From: CAZTQN01 sp964615765
GTDB lineage: Bacteria; Planctomycetota; Phycisphaerae; Phycisphaerales; UBA1924
DNA length: 53,139 nucleotides
Assembly: GCA_964615765.1 (NCBI GenBank)
Contig: CAZTQN010000029.1
Coordinates: forward strand, 1-53,139
Direction of reading: 5' to 3'
Within the stretch, counting starts at the first letter, position 1. Each line of letters begins with the position of its first letter. Under the pieces are notes generated by a model. It was given only the letters and a program-made list of their open reading frames with translations. It was not told the DNA's origin and did not search any database. Positions 50,306 to 53,139 of this stretch are shown piece after piece. The position numbers and the translations under genes are program-made.

Positions 50306-51061
50306 TCAGCCCGTGCGCTTGACCAGCACGCAGGCGTGCGGCTTCTTGTCCCCGCCGGTGAACTTCCGCTCGTAGTTCGTGCCGACCGTCTCGCCCTCCT
50401 CGGCCCAGGCGGGCGCGTCGAACGCGCGCCGCTCGAACGCGGGCCACGCGGACACGCCGCGGCGGAGGTGGGGCGGCACACCCTGCTCCGGCCCGGCGCA
50501 CCAGGCGTCGAAGTGCTTCTCGCACCAGGCCCACAGTTCGTCGTGATCGGTGACGACGCGCAGCTCGCCGCCCGGCTCGAGAGTGCGCCAGGCGCTGGCG
50601 AGAAACTCGTGCTGCACGACGCGGTTCTTGTGGTGCTTGGTCTTGGGCCACGGGTCGGAGTAGTAGAGATGGATCCGGCGCACCACGCCGGCCGGGCAGC
50701 GCCATTTCAGAAAGTCGCCCGCGTCGCCGTGCATCATCCGGACGTTGCGGAGCCCGCGCCGGCGAACCCGGTCGGCGGTGTACAAGTAGAACTCGCGGGC
50801 GACCTCGATCCCGAGGATGTTGACGTCGGGGGCGGCCGCCGCCTCCTGCACGATGAACCCGCCCTTGCCGCACCCGATCTCGATGTCGAACGGGCGGGGT
50901 GCGGCGCCGGGCTGATCCGCGAACCACGTGCGCGGGTCGAGTCGCCCGGCCTCGGGGTCCGTGATGATCGCGTCGGGCAGCGGCGGCAACTCCGCGGGCG
51001 CAAAGCCCACCACGCCCGGCGCGTCATCCAATGTCCGCCCATGTCCAAGTCCGAAGCCCAT
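50306..51061 (-). CDS. trmB: tRNA (guanine-N7-)-methyltransferase
   Basis: Methylates G46 of tRNAs using S-adenosylmethionine. 251 residues. FDIEIGCGKGGFIVQEAA is the SAM-binding motif; NILGIEVAREFYLYTADRVRRRGLRNVRMMHGDAGDFL continues the Rossmann fold, and YYSDPWPKTKHHKNRVVQHEFLASAWRTLEPGGEL is the family's hallmark. The end (GTNYERKFTGGDKKPHACVLVKR) is typical as well. A roughly 60-residue N-terminal extension precedes the core, and an insert (GPEQGVPPHLRRG) is present. The ATG at 51061 is used. It lies next to tRNA-His but on the other strand. Confidence 0.93.
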   Translation of the reverse strand: MGFGLGHGRTLDDAPGVVGFAPAELPPLPDAIITDPEAGRLDPRTWFADQPGAAPRPFDIEIGCGKGGFIVQEAAAAPDVNILGIEVAREFYLYTADRVRRRGLRNVRMMHGDAGDFLKWRCPAGVVRRIHLYYSDPWPKTKHHKNRVVQHEFLASAWRTLEPGGELRVVTDHDELWAWCEKHFDAWCAGPEQGVPPHLRRGVSAWPAFERRAFDAPAWAEEGETVGTNYERKFTGGDKKPHACVLVKRTG

Positions 51062-51259
51062 GGGCGAACGTAGGCCGACGGGCGTGGGAGAGCCGCGGTG
51101 GGGGGGCGAGCGCCGGTGTGGCGTATTCCGCCGGGTCCGGCTCCCGCCGGGCTGGGCGTTGGCCGATAGGTGTGGATCCGCCCGCACTTCGGCACCGCAG
51201 CGGGTCTGGGCGGTACTGTTATCGGTCGGGGTGGTGATTCCGACGCGGAGGGGCACACG

Positions 51260-53139
<1,880 letters not shown>

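Overview
The window is very GC-rich chromosomal DNA from a planctomycete, most likely a member of the Phycisphaerales. The evidence is a secreted protein ending in PAPG, a hydrophobic stretch and RRRR; a large extracellular protein with the dockerin-like tail of this group (DFNRDG ... GVGGITPQDVFDF ... AGC); zinc-ribbon membrane proteins; and a class II (B12) ribonucleotide reductase with a long tail. Most of the window is ordinary housekeeping sequence. It is broken by low-GC islets and by several families of palindromic (REP-like) and heptamer repeats.

Layout. 1-2.8 kb: a caa3-type cytochrome oxidase subunit IV-like protein, a two-TM protein and a PEP-CTERM-like exported protein with a strong terminator. 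2.8-5.0 kb: a tightly overlapping operon ArsR - AHSA1/SRPBCC - DUF1579. 5.1-6.8 kb: an exported cytochrome c/PQQ sugar dehydrogenase fusion. 6.9-9.9 kb: a lower-GC islet bordered by a cluster of palindromes. It holds an EVE-domain/nuclease-like protein, two overlapping small sigma-region-4-like HTH proteins and a TIR-like effector. This is the best candidate for an undescribed (defence-type) system. 10-13.4 kb: a zinc-ribbon membrane protein and an SPFH/GYF protein followed by a double-zinc-ribbon membrane protein (like B. subtilis YdjI/YdjG). 13.4-15.4 kb: a FlgI-like lipoprotein. 16-21.2 kb: dcd and nrdJ (dNTP supply); nrdJ has a leader with a short well-initiated peptide and strong RNA hairpins. 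21.7-31.6 kb: smc, a serine hydrolase, a membrane protein, pyrD (interrupted in frame by two REP copies) and recQ.

31.6-33.0 kb: a low-GC two-gene islet between about 280-bp direct repeats, possibly an orphan toxin/immunity pair. 33-41.8 kb: a TPR-YggX fusion, an unknown protein with a His/Cys pattern, serS, an FHA-GspE ATPase, three PilZ proteins (one fused to a J domain), an MDR dehydrogenase and rplS. 42-45 kb: hpf-ptsN-ptsH, a minimal nitrogen-PTS/ribosome hibernation cluster, then an SMP-30-type lactonase and a small unknown gene. 45-53 kb: the large secreted protein with a superb terminator, a small gene, pckA, tRNA-His, trmB and the start of prkA, which runs off the window.

Many genes lack a clear Shine-Dalgarno sequence, so several starts were chosen from gene overlaps, family N-termini or promoter position. 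Long open frames antisense to real genes are a GC-bias artefact and were left out.
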